Assembly (NCBI GenBank): GCA_019022495.1
Contig: JAFEKR010000003.1
Span: 124,001-188,000 of the forward strand
Source: Epichloe hybrida
Taxonomy: Eukaryota; Ascomycota; Sordariomycetes; Hypocreales; Clavicipitaceae
Length of the DNA: 64,000 nucleotides
Reading direction: 5' to 3'
Positions 50,935-62,351 of the stretch are shown piece after piece. How positions within the stretch are numbered: position 1 is the stretch's first letter; each line of letters starts with the position of its first letter. A program made the translations under genes and the position numbers. The notes beneath the pieces were generated by a model. The model saw nothing but the letters and a program-made list of their open reading frames with translations. It was not told the DNA's origin and searched no databases.

Positions 50935-53900
50935 TTATAAACATACCTCCCTTACTAAAGATACTAGAAGAGAAGCTAATTTATAAGTTATATCTTACCT
51001 CCTTAACTATATATCCCTTAATTTATACTAATATATTATGTAATAAGCACTAGAGAATAAGGAATTATTTAATCTTAAAGTAAACACTACCCCTAAGGAA
51101 CTTATAGCCTAGATTTTTATTAAGAAAGTAACTTATAAATATAAGAACTTATACCTATAAACCCTATTTACTATCTTTAGTAATAACTTTAGAGAATAGA
51201 ACTAAGAGATATTTTAAGTAGTAAATCCTAAAGCTATAAAGAGTCTTTAAGACTTTCTCTTCTTTAGTAATATTTATATAGACTTATAGAGTTACTATAA
51301 GATAATAGTCTTACTTAAAGATATTATTAACTATAATAGATTCTATAACTAGAAAGAAAAAGAAATATAGGAAGTTACTAGGAAGTATTCCCCCTTTAAG
51401 AGATAAATAGTAGAGAAGGACTTCTATAAAGACCTCCTTCCTATTAGTATCCCTTCTTTTAGAGATTAACTAAAGTAATTAATTACTTTATATTATCCCT
51501 AATCCCCTTAACTACTATAATTACTCCTATTCTATTCCTAGATTCTATTACACTAATCCCTAAGTATACTAAGTGTAAGGTAAAGGCATAATAGTAAAGG
51601 TAATCCCCTTATTATAAGCCCTTAACTATAACCCTAGACCCCCCTTATTTTCTCTCCTATAATAAGGCATTATAATCTCTCTCTATAATCTAGGACTATA
51701 GTATCTTTTCTATAAGATTTAATTATCCTTATTCCCCCTTAGGAGATAGGCTAATCCTTATTAAAGTAATTACTTAATCTTAATAAATTCTATAGTAATA
51801 AGAGCATTAAGTATAGCGCTAGGGAGTATAATATTCTTAATATTAAGCTCTTAACCTATTAAAGGAAGTATAAGATACTAGGAATTATATAAGAATAGTT
51901 AGGCTATAGTTTTAAGTTTATACTAAAAGGAAGACTTTTATAGTACTTCTTAAAGAACCTTTTAGGCTAAGGAGACCCCTAAGATTTCCTAACTCTTATC
52001 CATAGGATTAGGTAGAAGTTTAAGATGGATAATATATATTAAAAGAACTATTTATTATAAGGAAGATTATAACTACTTATAATTATCTAAGAGAACCTTA
52101 GTAAATTAAAGATTAAGTGCTTTAAAGACCTTATAATAAAGCTTTTAAATCTTTAAAGGGTAAACCCTTATGGATCCTAGTTAGAATTAGACCTTTATAG
52201 TTAGATTCTAAATGCTTATAAAGAAATCCCAGAATGTAAGGCCTATATTATTAATTCTCCTATTAACCTCTAATGCTTTTATGAATAGATAAGGATATTA
52301 ATTAGTAAATCTAAAGCTTTAATTAATTAGTAGTAATTCCCTATAGAAGCTAGCGCTAAGGAATACTTTTAGACTAACTATAAGTATAATAGAAAGGGTA
52401 AGGAAGCCTAGTATAGTTAATCTTTATTAAAGAGTAAGCCTTAACGCTTAAAAAAGTGTTATATATATAGTAAAGAAGGTTATTAGTTAACTAAACACTT
52501 AGATAAGGACTAGAAGAAGGTATTCTAATGATTTAAGAATTACTCTTACATAGACTTAATAGCTTCTTTATATAATGTGTTCCTAATATAGTATAAAGGT
52601 AATAATAATCCTGAATTAGCTAAGGATAATAATATTAACTAATACTTAATAGAACTTGGTTTTAGTAAAGAAGATAATAATAGCTAAGTGCCTATAAGCT
52701 TCTTTATATATAGGACTACCTATAATAGCTATATAACTACTAAGATTCTTACTAGTAGAGTAATAACTTATGCTTTAGTTAAGAAGAATTTATTTAATCT
52801 TTAGGAACTAGATAAGGCACTAAGCGTATTTATACTTAAAGGATAATATTTATCTAGAACCTTTAAAGGTATTATAGCTAATATAAGTGCTACGGGATAT
52901 TTATTAGTAAGCTACCTTTAATTCTTAGCTTTGTAAAGTATAATGCTAACTATTATACTTAATAAGTTAGATACTAGGAAGGTAAAGATTAAATTTAGCC
53001 CTAGAGAACTAATTAAGGCACTTAGATTAATTAAAGTGCTAACTTTATTTAGAATTATTCTCTTTTAGGTAATCCCTATAAACACTCCCTTTCTCTTATG
53101 CCTTAATAATATAACTTACCTAAAGATTAATTTCTATATATTAGAGAATATTCTATAGTAAGGGAATATTAAGGTTCCTATTATACATAAATAGGGGCAC
53201 GTGTAAATGCTTCTTAATAAAGAAGAAAGTATTGCTTAGAGTTATCTTATAGAGATTAAGCTTTACTAATTATATTAATGCTTTAGATACCCTTTAGTTT
53301 AATGTCTTTATAATTTACTATGTAAATTAAGGCATAAGGTTAAGTTTAAAGCTATTAAGAAACTAACTAAGGTTTGCTAGTAATGCTAATTATATATAGA
53401 TAGCTTATATTAGTTTAAATTCACTCTTTAGGATAAATGTGCTTATAATTACAAAATTATTATAAATATTATGTATCTCGATAGTAACCGCCTTATTTTG
53501 TAAGTTATTAATACGGCTATATTCTTTAATGCAGCTAGATTTATTAAAGATATCTTTGTAAAGACTACATAGGAAGCACTCTATCTTTACTAGATTAATA
53601 TCTATCTAGGCCCCCTAGATTTAATTATTATAGATGCTAGAATAACCTTTAGAGGCAAGGAATTTAAGCAGCTTATGTTATTAATAGTAATTAAGATTAA
53701 AGACATCCCTATTAAGGCTTACTATAGTATTAGTAAGGTTAAGTAATATTATAGGCTACTTTAAAGAGCCTATGATATTATCTAATAGGAATACCTAATA
53801 ATGCCAAAGCCTATGGTATTATAAATAGTAGTTAAAGCTATAAATAACACCGCAGGATCAAATGGTCTTATGCTAATAGTCCTTGTTTTTAGCGTGTATC

Positions 53901-55985
53901 CTTATATAGTTAAGGAATTGCCTCTATTACTAGATATTACGTAGCGAGCCCTTATAATCTAACTAGTAATAAAGGAAGTTAAGTGTATTTATACTTAGTG
54001 GAAAGTTAGTAATGCCCTTACTATAAGAAATAGTCCTAATACCTCTATAACTATTAACCTCTTGCTAGGATTACTTATATATATGTGACGTGAAGGTAAA
54101 GGATAGGTAAGCCCCTATAAGCTATTAGCTATAGAGAGTAAGACCTATACTCTTAAGCTCCCTTAAGGCCTTAAGGCCTTTAGATTAATATCTATTAGGC
54201 CTTTTTATAAAGATTCTAATAAAGAGAGACCTCCTAAGAGCGTAAATAACTAAGATGCCTCCCTATAGCCTATAGCTACCCCTCTTGCTAATCCCCTAAG
54301 GTAAGGACCTAGAAGACCTTAGAAAAACCCCCCTATTATTATATCTAATATTAATTATATAAATTAAATAAAAGATAAAACTAACGTCTTTCTATTAGCT
54401 AAGGAAAGCTCTAACCTTAAGCTTATAATTTAATTACGTAAGGAAGGAATTATTAAGACCCCTAGCAAACCCTTTAAGCTATTTACTAAAGCTAAGATTA
54501 ATCCTTTAATTAAATAAGGCGTGTTTAAATTTATTAAGTATAATAAAAGAGAGCATAGTAAAGTTTAAATTTTTAATTCCTATATTATTAATAAGGTAAA
54601 GGGTAAGATAATAGATTCGTATAAGAAGTTAAGGCTTATAATCTAAGGTTATGGCAATAAGGAGAAGCTAGTAATTCTTACATAGGCCCTAATAATCTAG
54701 TAAGCTAGCTAGTGATTAATTCTTGTGATAGCACCTGCGTTATTATTACTAGGCCTTATCCTCTAGCTTTGTGACATTATATAGGCCTATATATAAGTAG
54801 AAACGCTCCTTAGTTATATAATCCTAGCCTAAATCCCTATCTAAATCTATTACCTATACCCTATAGGTATAATAATATAAGTAATTAAGCCTTTATATAG
54901 TATTATAGAAGCTAGTACCTACTAGTAGGTAATGTATTATTATTACTATAGAGAAATGCTCTAGAAAATAACCTTTACGTTTGACCTATGCCTACTTGTA
55001 ATAATAAAGGAGAACCTAACCTTTATGTGTATAGGGATGTAAACTAATAATATAATTAGACTATCTAACTGTAAGTTTTCTTAATAAAAGAAAGATTAAT
55101 TAAAAGCTACTTCTTTTACTACTAAACTAAAGTAAATCCTTTTTATAGGGAACCTACTAACCTTTAATAGTAGTATTATTACTCTTAAAAATAATATAAT
55201 TACGCTAAGGTAGAAGGGCTAGAGTAGAAAGCTTTAGTTAATCCCACTAACTAATTTAAAATAGGTATATATAGAATAATAAGCTTAAGGTGCGTATATT
55301 ACCTTAATTTACTAACCTAAAGCTTGCTTTAACCTCTTTATTACTACATAATACTAAGAGCTATTACCTTAAGATATGAAGAGCCTAAACTAACGGATTT
55401 AATAGTAAATTAATAATCTAAGCTAAGGATTAAGGTTTATACTATTTAATCTTAAAAAGGTAAAGCTTTTTATATTTATAAATAGATTATTTACTAATAA
55501 CTAGGACCTTACTTCCTAGCTAGGCTATATACTTATCCTAGCTAGTAAAGTCTAAGAGGAAAACACCTTTATAATCTAAGGTAATATTATATACTATAGC
55601 TTTACTAAGAGTAAGAGAGTTATAAGAAGTGTGCTTACCTCTAAGATCTATAGTATAGTTACTAGTGCTAATATAGCTTATATAGTCTTAATAACACTTA
55701 GGTTAATTACCTATTAATTAAACCTCCCTATAATTCCTATTATTATTTATACTAATTTATACTTTTTATATAAATACCTTATTAAGCTTAGTACTATAAA
55801 GGAGAAGCGTCTTATAATTAATATTATAGCTCTTTATTAATTATATAAGTAATAAGAGATTTGCGAGATTAGATAGATTAATAGGAATAATAACCTTGCT
55901 AATGTATTTATAAAGGCATTGCTAAATAAGGTATTTAAGAGGTTTATTACAAGCAATAAGGCAACTATTAGGATAGAAGGGTAGG
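50935..55985 (+). pseudogene. A4 copia gag-pol remnant
   Basis: Collinear with A2: gag from about 50,935, zinc-knuckle remnant near 52,447, integrase 53,610-53,770, RT about 54,640-55,080 and RNase H to about 55,985. RIP stops are present throughout, with hardly any indels against A2. Confidence 0.9.
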
Positions 55986-56221
55986 TTACGTGATTATAAT
56001 GTTTGTGTTAATCTAATAAGATTAAAGGTATTAAGAATTAGGCTTACTTATCCTTATATAGGCTTATAGATTAGATTTTATTATTTATTATACCCCTTCC
56101 CCTTACCCTTTTCTTATAATATTATTTGTGATTATTTAATCTTATTTATTCCTTAATTCCTATTTACTTCTCTTATTAATATTATATGTTAATAATTATA
56201 TTAAAGAGAGAGAGTTTCTAG

Positions 56222-56517
56222 TATTAAAATAAGCATAATATTAATAAGGGTACGCGCCTCTAATTAGGTAGGCGCGTTATATTACGGACTTATATGTCTA
56301 GCCTAACCACGCTGCAATTAGGGTTAGTATATATAGCCTCTTTGCTAATAACCCTAATTAAGGCCCCTTTTCCTATAATAAATAGCGTACCCTCTTTGCT
56401 TCTATTTAATCCCTTTTTTACTTACTTTAATAGACTAGAATATATAATAATTACGTGCACTTTAGTCCACCCCGAAAACCCTACGCGTAGGTCAATGGTA
56501 TCCTATAAATACCAACA
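56222..56517 (+). repeat. A4 3' LTR (296 bp)
   Basis: It starts TATTAAAATAAGC and ends AATACCAACA. An AAAGAGAGAGAG polypurine run lies just upstream. Confidence 0.93.
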
Positions 56518-56522
56518 GTATA

Positions 56523-56690
56523 AGAGAAATCCTCTAATAATAATTTATAATAATTAACTTCTTTATAAGGGAAAAGCCTTTATTTATAAATAAGGGGCTA
56601 GGGTAGTATAAAATCTCTTCACGCCCTTATATATTAATAAGGAAAGGCACTATAAATAGTATAAAGTAAACTCTTCACCTAATCCACAGC
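56523..56690. other. Sequence E, right end, and AT-to-GC boundary
   Basis: The last AT-rich stretch, continuing E after A4. Composition changes within a few tens of bases around 56,690-56,720, after which CA/TG is frequent. I see no TIR, LTR or telomere-like motif at the boundary. Confidence 0.65.
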
Positions 56691-57389
56691 TAACTTATAC
56701 CTAGCCCTGTCTTAAGTGCGCCAGCTTTTAAACGACTGCGCCCGTCTGGATCACACCCAAGGGAATTCACGCAGCACATCATTCCTGGGCGCCATGTTTG
56801 CTGTTGCTGTTGCTTTGTTTTGGACCGGATGAATCGGTGCACTGTAATGGCAGAGCACGGCCCGAAGCACAATGGATGGACGGTACGGAGTACTGGCTGA
56901 CACATGCATCAGCTTGTTCCTGCTGGAATTGTCGAGGTCGATGGGTTGTACATATTCATGTACCCACTGTACGGAGTCGGAACTTGTAGCTCTCCAGGGC
57001 ACCAACTCCCGCAGCGGCGGCCTGAGAAAGAAGCCAGCGGTGCACGTTTCGTGGGATCCCCCGTTCAACATCCCCTGAGCGTTACATTGTTACACTCCAC
57101 TGTACATTGCCGAGCAGTCAGACCATCAGACCATAATCCGTATTCTTCGCCGTCCGTCGACACCACGCTACCACGCTGCAGACCGTAGTCATATGCGTCC
57201 AGTCCAGTCCCTCTCTTCTTTTTCTTTGCTTCTACTGCTCCGTACGGATTACATACTCGCCGCTTTGTTTTGTTGGCTTTGATTTCCTTAGCCGTATTTT
57301 CCCACAGCACCTCCTGCACACGTCGCATGCCCCATGGCTCTGAATGTCACCATCTCCCGCGACGTCGTACATCACACAAAAGTCGCTAC
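56691..57389 (+). promoter_or_regulatory. 5' flank of the vezatin-like gene
   Basis: About 700 bases of ordinary composition with several short overlapping open frames on both strands and no protein I recognise. They must hold the promoter and 5' UTR of the downstream gene, which thus starts only about 0.7 kb from the RIP-degraded block. I see no clear TATA box. Confidence 0.5.
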
Positions 57390-59588
57390 ATGGAGCTCAT
57401 TGTGTATGAGAAGTCGCCTCTAGCCGACTATCTCAAAGGTGAGCACCCTATCGTCTACCTCTAGACGACCTCGATCGCGCCGGTTGTGCTAACATGTTGC
57501 TCAAGATGGCGGTGGAGGCTCCGAAGCAGACTGGGCACCCGTCGACAGCTCACCAGCTCGACCACCATCGTCACAGTCGTCACATTCCGACCTCTCTTTG
57601 CCTCCAAGTCCCTCGCCGTTTGCTCCCACCGGCCGCCCGATGCTAAAAAATAGGTTTCGGACGAAAGCTTCGGCCAGGTTGCAAACAGATGAACCTGGAG
57701 CGACCACGACCCTACAAGCCATCAGAAGGAATTGCTCGGTATGATTGTTTGCTGCATTGGCCGCGTCTTGTTTCAAGAACAGCAAATGCTAATGCCAACA
57801 GGCCGCCGTTGTTGCGAGCATCGACCGCGCTGATAACTCCAAATTTCTCGAGCGATTCCGATACACAATCATCGCATCTCAGCTATTGAGCGGGACCTCA
57901 ATCTTGGGCCACCGCCCGGCTGCCCCCAACATTCCTCACGCAGCGCAAAACATCGCAAAGCACCAATCAATTTTATCTACGGAAGGGATGCTCGCTTCCA
58001 TACTCGGTGCGCTTGCCATTGCCGTCATATTGAGCTGGAGTCTGGGTAACGGTCCTCCTTCTTATGTTACGCGGAAACGACTCGCCTTCATTGTGGCGCT
58101 GATGGCCGCCTCGTCGTTCTTGGGCCAAATATACATGCGTCGACAGTGGCTTCGACGCAGACGAGAACAATCCTTAGCCGAGATAACTACCTTTGTTTCC
58201 AAATCAAACGACTTTGACCGCGCCTCTGAAGCTACCTTGTCCCTTGTGCAGGAAGTAGAGCTTGTCTCGCGTGGGTACCGGATGTAAGTGCCATCTCCAT
58301 TCAAGACATAGCAAGCTGCTCTTCTATGTTCTGTGTTCTGTGTTGGTAAAATCTAATGCGACCTGTAGTAGCGCTCCATTGCCCCCCATCAGTAGATTAG
58401 AAGATCGTAACCAGGCTCGCAAATGTGTCCGCTTACGGAAGGCATTGAAGAACTCCTTTGCCAATGTTCTAGATGCATACAAGCAAATGTCCAATCTAAT
58501 CAAAGGTTTTGCGGAACAGACAGAGCTGGAGAAGTACTACGATATGTACGACATCAATGACTTGGACATTTCCGATGCTTTGCAAGGGTTCAGCGAGAAC
58601 GAGTTTGAGGATTCCGAGTCGCTTCGAACACTGAAAATCCTGGCAGCGAGATTTCACACTACAAGAAAAATGCTCCTCTGTGCCTTTCTAGCCTTGGACG
58701 CGAACGGAGAGGGGCCTGATTTGCTCAGGTGGACTAAGGCCGTAGAAGCGCTCCGAGGCCTCAACGAATCCACCAAGGGGGCGTACAACAAGCTTCAGGC
58801 CGTTTTGAGCGAAGCGGAGTGTAAGTCCGCCGACAGTGTGTTGCTGGTGTCTCCGGCACCTGGTTCCATCCCACTTTTCGTCCATCGCTGACCATGACGC
58901 ATCTTCAGCTTTCCCAGCACCGCCCACCCCTAAAATTCCTCTTACCCCCGGCAGAGAACGCTGGCGCTCGCAGTTACGGAAGCTCAATTCACTGTCCACC
59001 GGTATTCGAGGCTTGCAGGCCAAGCTTCATCTATTAAGAGAAGAATCCGATCGAGCACTAGATGACTCGAACGACATTTCTGAACTGGGACCTGGTCTGA
59101 TGTCACAATACGAATCCATTGGAGCGGACCTCAAAGAGCTCATGACTGCGTGGGAGGAAGGCAAGGCGGCTCTCGCTCTCGGAATCGATAGGAACGAAAA
59201 GAGATTGTCTTCTATGAGCACGCTTTTGTCGCCACGGAGCTCACTTAGCGGTCTGACGACCGTTGACGACGGCAACGCCGCAGATGCTCTCAAGGCCCTG
59301 ACGGGAGAGTCACCTTCCGGCTCAGATGTCAGCGAAGCCGTCGAGCCCGCCGAGCCCGACACTCCCGAGGTTTTCGAGGCTGTGGCGCAACCACGACAAC
59401 GGCCAAAGAGCACGCTGACGAGAGACGAGAGAATCGTCAAGATGAAGGAAGATAGGGAACAGAAAGCGCAGGCGCGCAAGCAGATGGATGCCACCAAGGG
59501 CATGTTGCGCGAGCTCGAGACGGTCATCAATCTACGACCCAGGGGACGTCAGAGTGCTCCTCCGCCCGGGCGGATTGCGTCGTTGTGA
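57390..59588 (+). CDS. Vezatin / Inp2-type myosin-binding membrane protein
   Basis: Five exons: 57390-57438, 57506-57738, 57802-58283, 58369-58820, 58909-59588 (631 aa). Introns of 63-88 bases have GTGAGC, GTATGA and GTAAGT donors, AG acceptors and CTAAC, CTAAT or CTGAC branch sites. The start MELIVYEKSPLADYL is the first in-frame ATG and joins the rest in frame. A Ser/Pro-rich N-terminus is followed by FLERFRYTIIASQLLSG (about 107-124), two hydrophobic segments at about 157-175 and 188-206, a basic RRQWLRRRR stretch, helical regions and a Lys/Glu-rich C-terminal helix (KMKEDREQKAQARKQ). The layout matches the fungal vezatin family, which includes the yeast Inp2 peroxisome-inheritance factor that recruits myosin V. 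The family call is from memory of the fold and motifs; peroxisomal location is inference. Confidence 0.75.
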
Positions 59589-60537
59589 ACTGGACTACCA
59601 CACCGACCGGCGGTGGCTTCATGCGCAGCCCGTCTTTTTTCCCATTTTTTTTCCTACAATTGCATCGCTTTGCTGCGCATTAGTGACACAAAGCACAGCC
59701 AGGCGCGTTACGGCAATCTGGGTTCTCCGGGCGAGCTTGGTCGCGTTTCACATGATTTTGGATGGCGAAATTTGGCGCAGGGTTACATTGCCTCCACCTC
59801 TAATATTTTCATTCATGTTTGTAGACGGGAGGCCAGTGACACATTACGGCGTGGCCGTCATTATTCTCTTTTGTGTTAGAGTGGTCATTGGATTGCATTC
59901 ATTTGTACGGATCAGGGGACTAGGAAGGACCCCGTTGATCTAGACCTTCTCACGAGCCTGGGCTTTAATGATCCGTGTACATAACTGCTCGTCAATTGCA
60001 TAAGTTGCCATAGTTTCTCGTAACCCCAAGACCAAGATCAGGTAAGCCAATTTGATCACCTCCAATGGGCCATGAATCAAGTAATGGAGCACGTGCAGGT
60101 TGACGAGCAGCGGCCATGCGCGTCAAGTTGGCGTCAATGGCCGAGCGTCGAGGGGGTCCAACCCCACCGAGACGCGTCTCGACCTGCCCTCAGCTTCGCG
60201 CCCGCGTGTAAAGTGCTTTTCTGCCACTCACACAACCTCACACAACCTCACACCTTCTCCTCGCTTTGCTTCTCTGCCACTCTTCTGTCGACTTCTCTCT
60301 TCAAACTCGTTTATTGAAGTCATTTCTGTGCCACGGTGATATCGCCAGTTCCATCGCCTTCGCCTCTCTCTGTACTACATTCAAACGTCTTCATTTTTCA
60401 CCGCTAGCTTTCATCACACCCCTCCCCCGCTTTCCCGCTTTCACAGAACCAAGAAATACTTCCGCCAGTGCGTCTTGTCAAACTGGTGATTCGTCCTACA
60501 TGGACCAAGATTTCATTTACTGACACTGGCAGCAGAG
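59589..60537 (+). promoter_or_regulatory. Intergenic: 3' UTR of vezatin-like gene, promoter of PCNA
   Basis: 949 bases without a supported gene; open frames here on both strands look like shadows. The right part is pyrimidine-rich (about 60225-60470), usual for a fungal core promoter or 5' UTR, and includes a short direct repeat of CTCACACAAC units (60229-60255). The cell-cycle box at 60172 lies here. Confidence 0.6.
60172..60177. promoter_or_regulatory. MCB box ACGCGT upstream of PCNA
   Basis: A perfect ACGCGT within the 12-base palindrome GAGACGCGTCTC (60169-60180), about 360 bases before the PCNA start codon. MCB boxes bind MBF (Mbp1/Swi6-type) and drive G1/S transcription of replication genes, including yeast POL30. 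A second ACGCG core on the minus strand lies at 60119-60123, about 50 bases upstream. Function is inferred from motif and context. Confidence 0.65.
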
Positions 60538-61561
60538 ATGTTGGAGGCACGACTTGAGCAGGCGAACATCCTCAAGAAGGTACGTCCCCCGCGACTTGGC
60601 AATTCAACGCACAGTGGCAATTTCCAATCTAACCACAGCTCTGCTTTCAAAAATAAAAAAAGGTTGTCGATGCTATCAAAGATCTGGTTCAAGACTGCAA
60701 CTTTGATTGCAATGACTCGGGCATTGCTCTCCAGGCCATGGACAACTCTCACGTCGCTCTCGTGTCCATGATGCTCAAGGCCGAAGGCTTCTCCCCCTAT
60801 CGATGCGATCGCAATATCGCTCTAGGAGTCAACTTGACATCCCTGACAAAAGTACTGCGCGCCGCTCAGAACGAGGACATAGTCACTCTCAAGGCCGAGG
60901 ATGCGCCTGATGTCCTGAACCTGTTGTTTGAGAGCAGCGACAATGACAGAGTCAGCGAATACGACCTGAAACTTATGGACATTGACCAGGAGCATTTGGG
61001 TATTCCGCAGACCGAGTATGCTGCCACCATTGCTATGCCCGCTGTCGAGTTCCGAAGAATCTGCACCGATTTGGCTGCCATGTCTGAATCAGGTATGATC
61101 CACACCCAAGCTTTTCTCAACATGAAGCGCACGTGCTCATCAGTATGCTTTGTCTCTCTTGTATAGTCAATATCGAGGCATCCAAGGATGGCGTCAAGTT
61201 TTCATGCAACGGCGATATTGGAAACGGTTCTGTCACCCTGCGCAGCCACACTAATGTTGACAAGCCCGAGCTGAACGTGGACATTGAGCTTACTGAACCC
61301 GTGTCTTTGACTTTCTCGCTCAAGTACCTGGTCAACTTCTGCAAGGCTGCAGCCCTATCGACGCAGGTCAAGATATGCTTGTCAAGCGAGGTTCCTCTAC
61401 TGGTTGAGTACAACTTGTCCGGTAGCAGTTACTTGCGCTTCTATCTGGCCCCCAAGGTATGTCATCTCATGGCTTCAGTATTTGGGATTGGCAAGCGCCA
61501 TTTTCCGTGGCATTGGACGTTTTGACTGACTTGGAGTGACTAGATCGGTGACGAGGAGTAA
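60538..61561 (+). CDS. POL30: Proliferating cell nuclear antigen (PCNA), DNA sliding clamp
   Basis: Four exons: 60538-60579, 60663-61092, 61167-61456, 61544-61561 (259 aa). The homotrimeric clamp encircles DNA and tethers polymerases delta and epsilon, Fen1, ligase and repair factors. It starts [15 protein letters not shown] and has the conserved [20 protein letters not shown] and SHVALV segments (residues 23-48), the interdomain connector loop [11 protein letters not shown] at 119-129, K164 (SKDGVKF; ubiquitin/SUMO acceptor in other eukaryotes) and the C-terminal LAPKIGDEE. Length and numbering coincide with the canonical proteins without gaps. The last exon codes only IGDEE and stop. Introns (74-87 bases) have GTACGT, GTATGA and GTATGT donors. 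S-phase regulation is suggested by the MCB box. The gene name follows the yeast orthologue. Confidence 0.97.
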
Positions 61562-62351
61562 TAACGAATGAAGAAGAGGACAATTTGACGCCAGACGAAA
61601 TCGTCCACGGCAACATAAAATCATACAGTCAAGCGAAGTCTTACATGACGCTGTGAGCAGGTTGTTTTACAGAGAGCATGCAGTGTCGAGTCGAGGCATG
61701 CAGCGCTGTTGGATGGACTTGCTGAGGGACGAGGGGTGGAAACGAGGATGGATACTGGAATCATATGAATGATCAGGCTGAACTTGAGCATTGCTTTCAG
61801 GATGTTGCGTACGGCGTGCGTGGTCACTGTATACCTTGGGGCCCTGGACGGAAAATCTAGACGGAGGAAGGGATGTGCCTTGACGATGATGAATTGACAA
61901 GAAAAAAATATGCCAAAAAAGCTCTCGACTCATCCGCAATCCCTTGGGGTGCCGTCTAATTGCGATGATGGCTCCGACGATGATGAGCCGATGTGGTACA
62001 TGTACGTGTAACATGTCGACTCCACCCCCGTCCACCTGGAGTCACCCCAGTCATTCCTTTGTGGAGCCCTTTGGGCTTTGGGGGGAACAGCGCCTGCCAG
62101 AGAGAGGCCTGAGGGGTGGGGGGCATTTCCGCGCCTTTTGGCAGATTTAGCTTACTTTCTGTTCCGTCATTTGCTTTCTTGTCTTTTCGCATACGCCTCA
62201 GAAGGAGCCTACCCGTTATTGTACTCACGTTGAGGGATCTCCTGGGCATCGCAAAGCTTGTTTGCCCGCGCGGAACAACAAACGAGGTTGCCTTCGGAGC
62301 AGCGCACGAGCACCGCATTCCTGTACGTCTGATAGAGACCAACTCGTAGTC
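61562..62351 (+). promoter_or_regulatory. Intergenic: PCNA 3' UTR and pyridoxal kinase promoter
   Basis: 790 bases without a supported gene. Antisense frames of up to 146 codons overlap here and run into the kinase gene, but they show no recognisable domain and the genes on the plus strand explain the region. No distinctive regulatory motif was seen. Confidence 0.5.

Larger units (their letters stand above)
50142..56517 (+). mobile_element. Copia family A, complete copy A4
   Basis: 6376-bp element with 296-bp LTRs at 50142-50437 and 56222-56517, and a perfect TSD GTATA at 50137-50141 and 56518-56522. It inserted in sequence E, only 467 bases from A3 and head to head with it. It has no internal insertion and shows the empty sites of both the MITE-like element and the 14-bp-TSD insertion. 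Confidence 0.95.
1..56690. other. AT-rich, RIP-degraded repeat block
   Basis: The whole stretch is very A+T-rich and almost devoid of CpA and TpG, while TpA is everywhere; remaining cytosines stand mainly in CT, CC or CG. All retroelement frames are broken by TAA and TAG stops (typically from CAA, CAG or TGG codons) with little indel damage, the pattern expected from repeat-induced point mutation in filamentous ascomycetes. No intact coding sequence longer than about 110 codons exists here. A few short insertions (4524-4760, 20646-20800, 44434-44715) keep normal CA/TG content and stand out. RIP is inferred from composition; I did not compute an index. Confidence 0.93.

Noticed and set aside
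56690..57328. Overlapping short frames on both strands upstream of the vezatin-like gene
   Set aside because: None has a recognisable motif, splice context or family-like sequence; they are expected by chance in GC-balanced DNA.
57886..57888. TTG at 57886 as the start of a 133-codon protein
   Set aside because: The same frame continues upstream through exon 3 (57802) and joins exons 1 and 2 with good splice sites, so the start is at 57390.
59488..59943. 151-codon plus-strand frame
   Set aside because: It overlaps the end of the vezatin-like gene in another frame and then 3' flanking sequence; no family resemblance.
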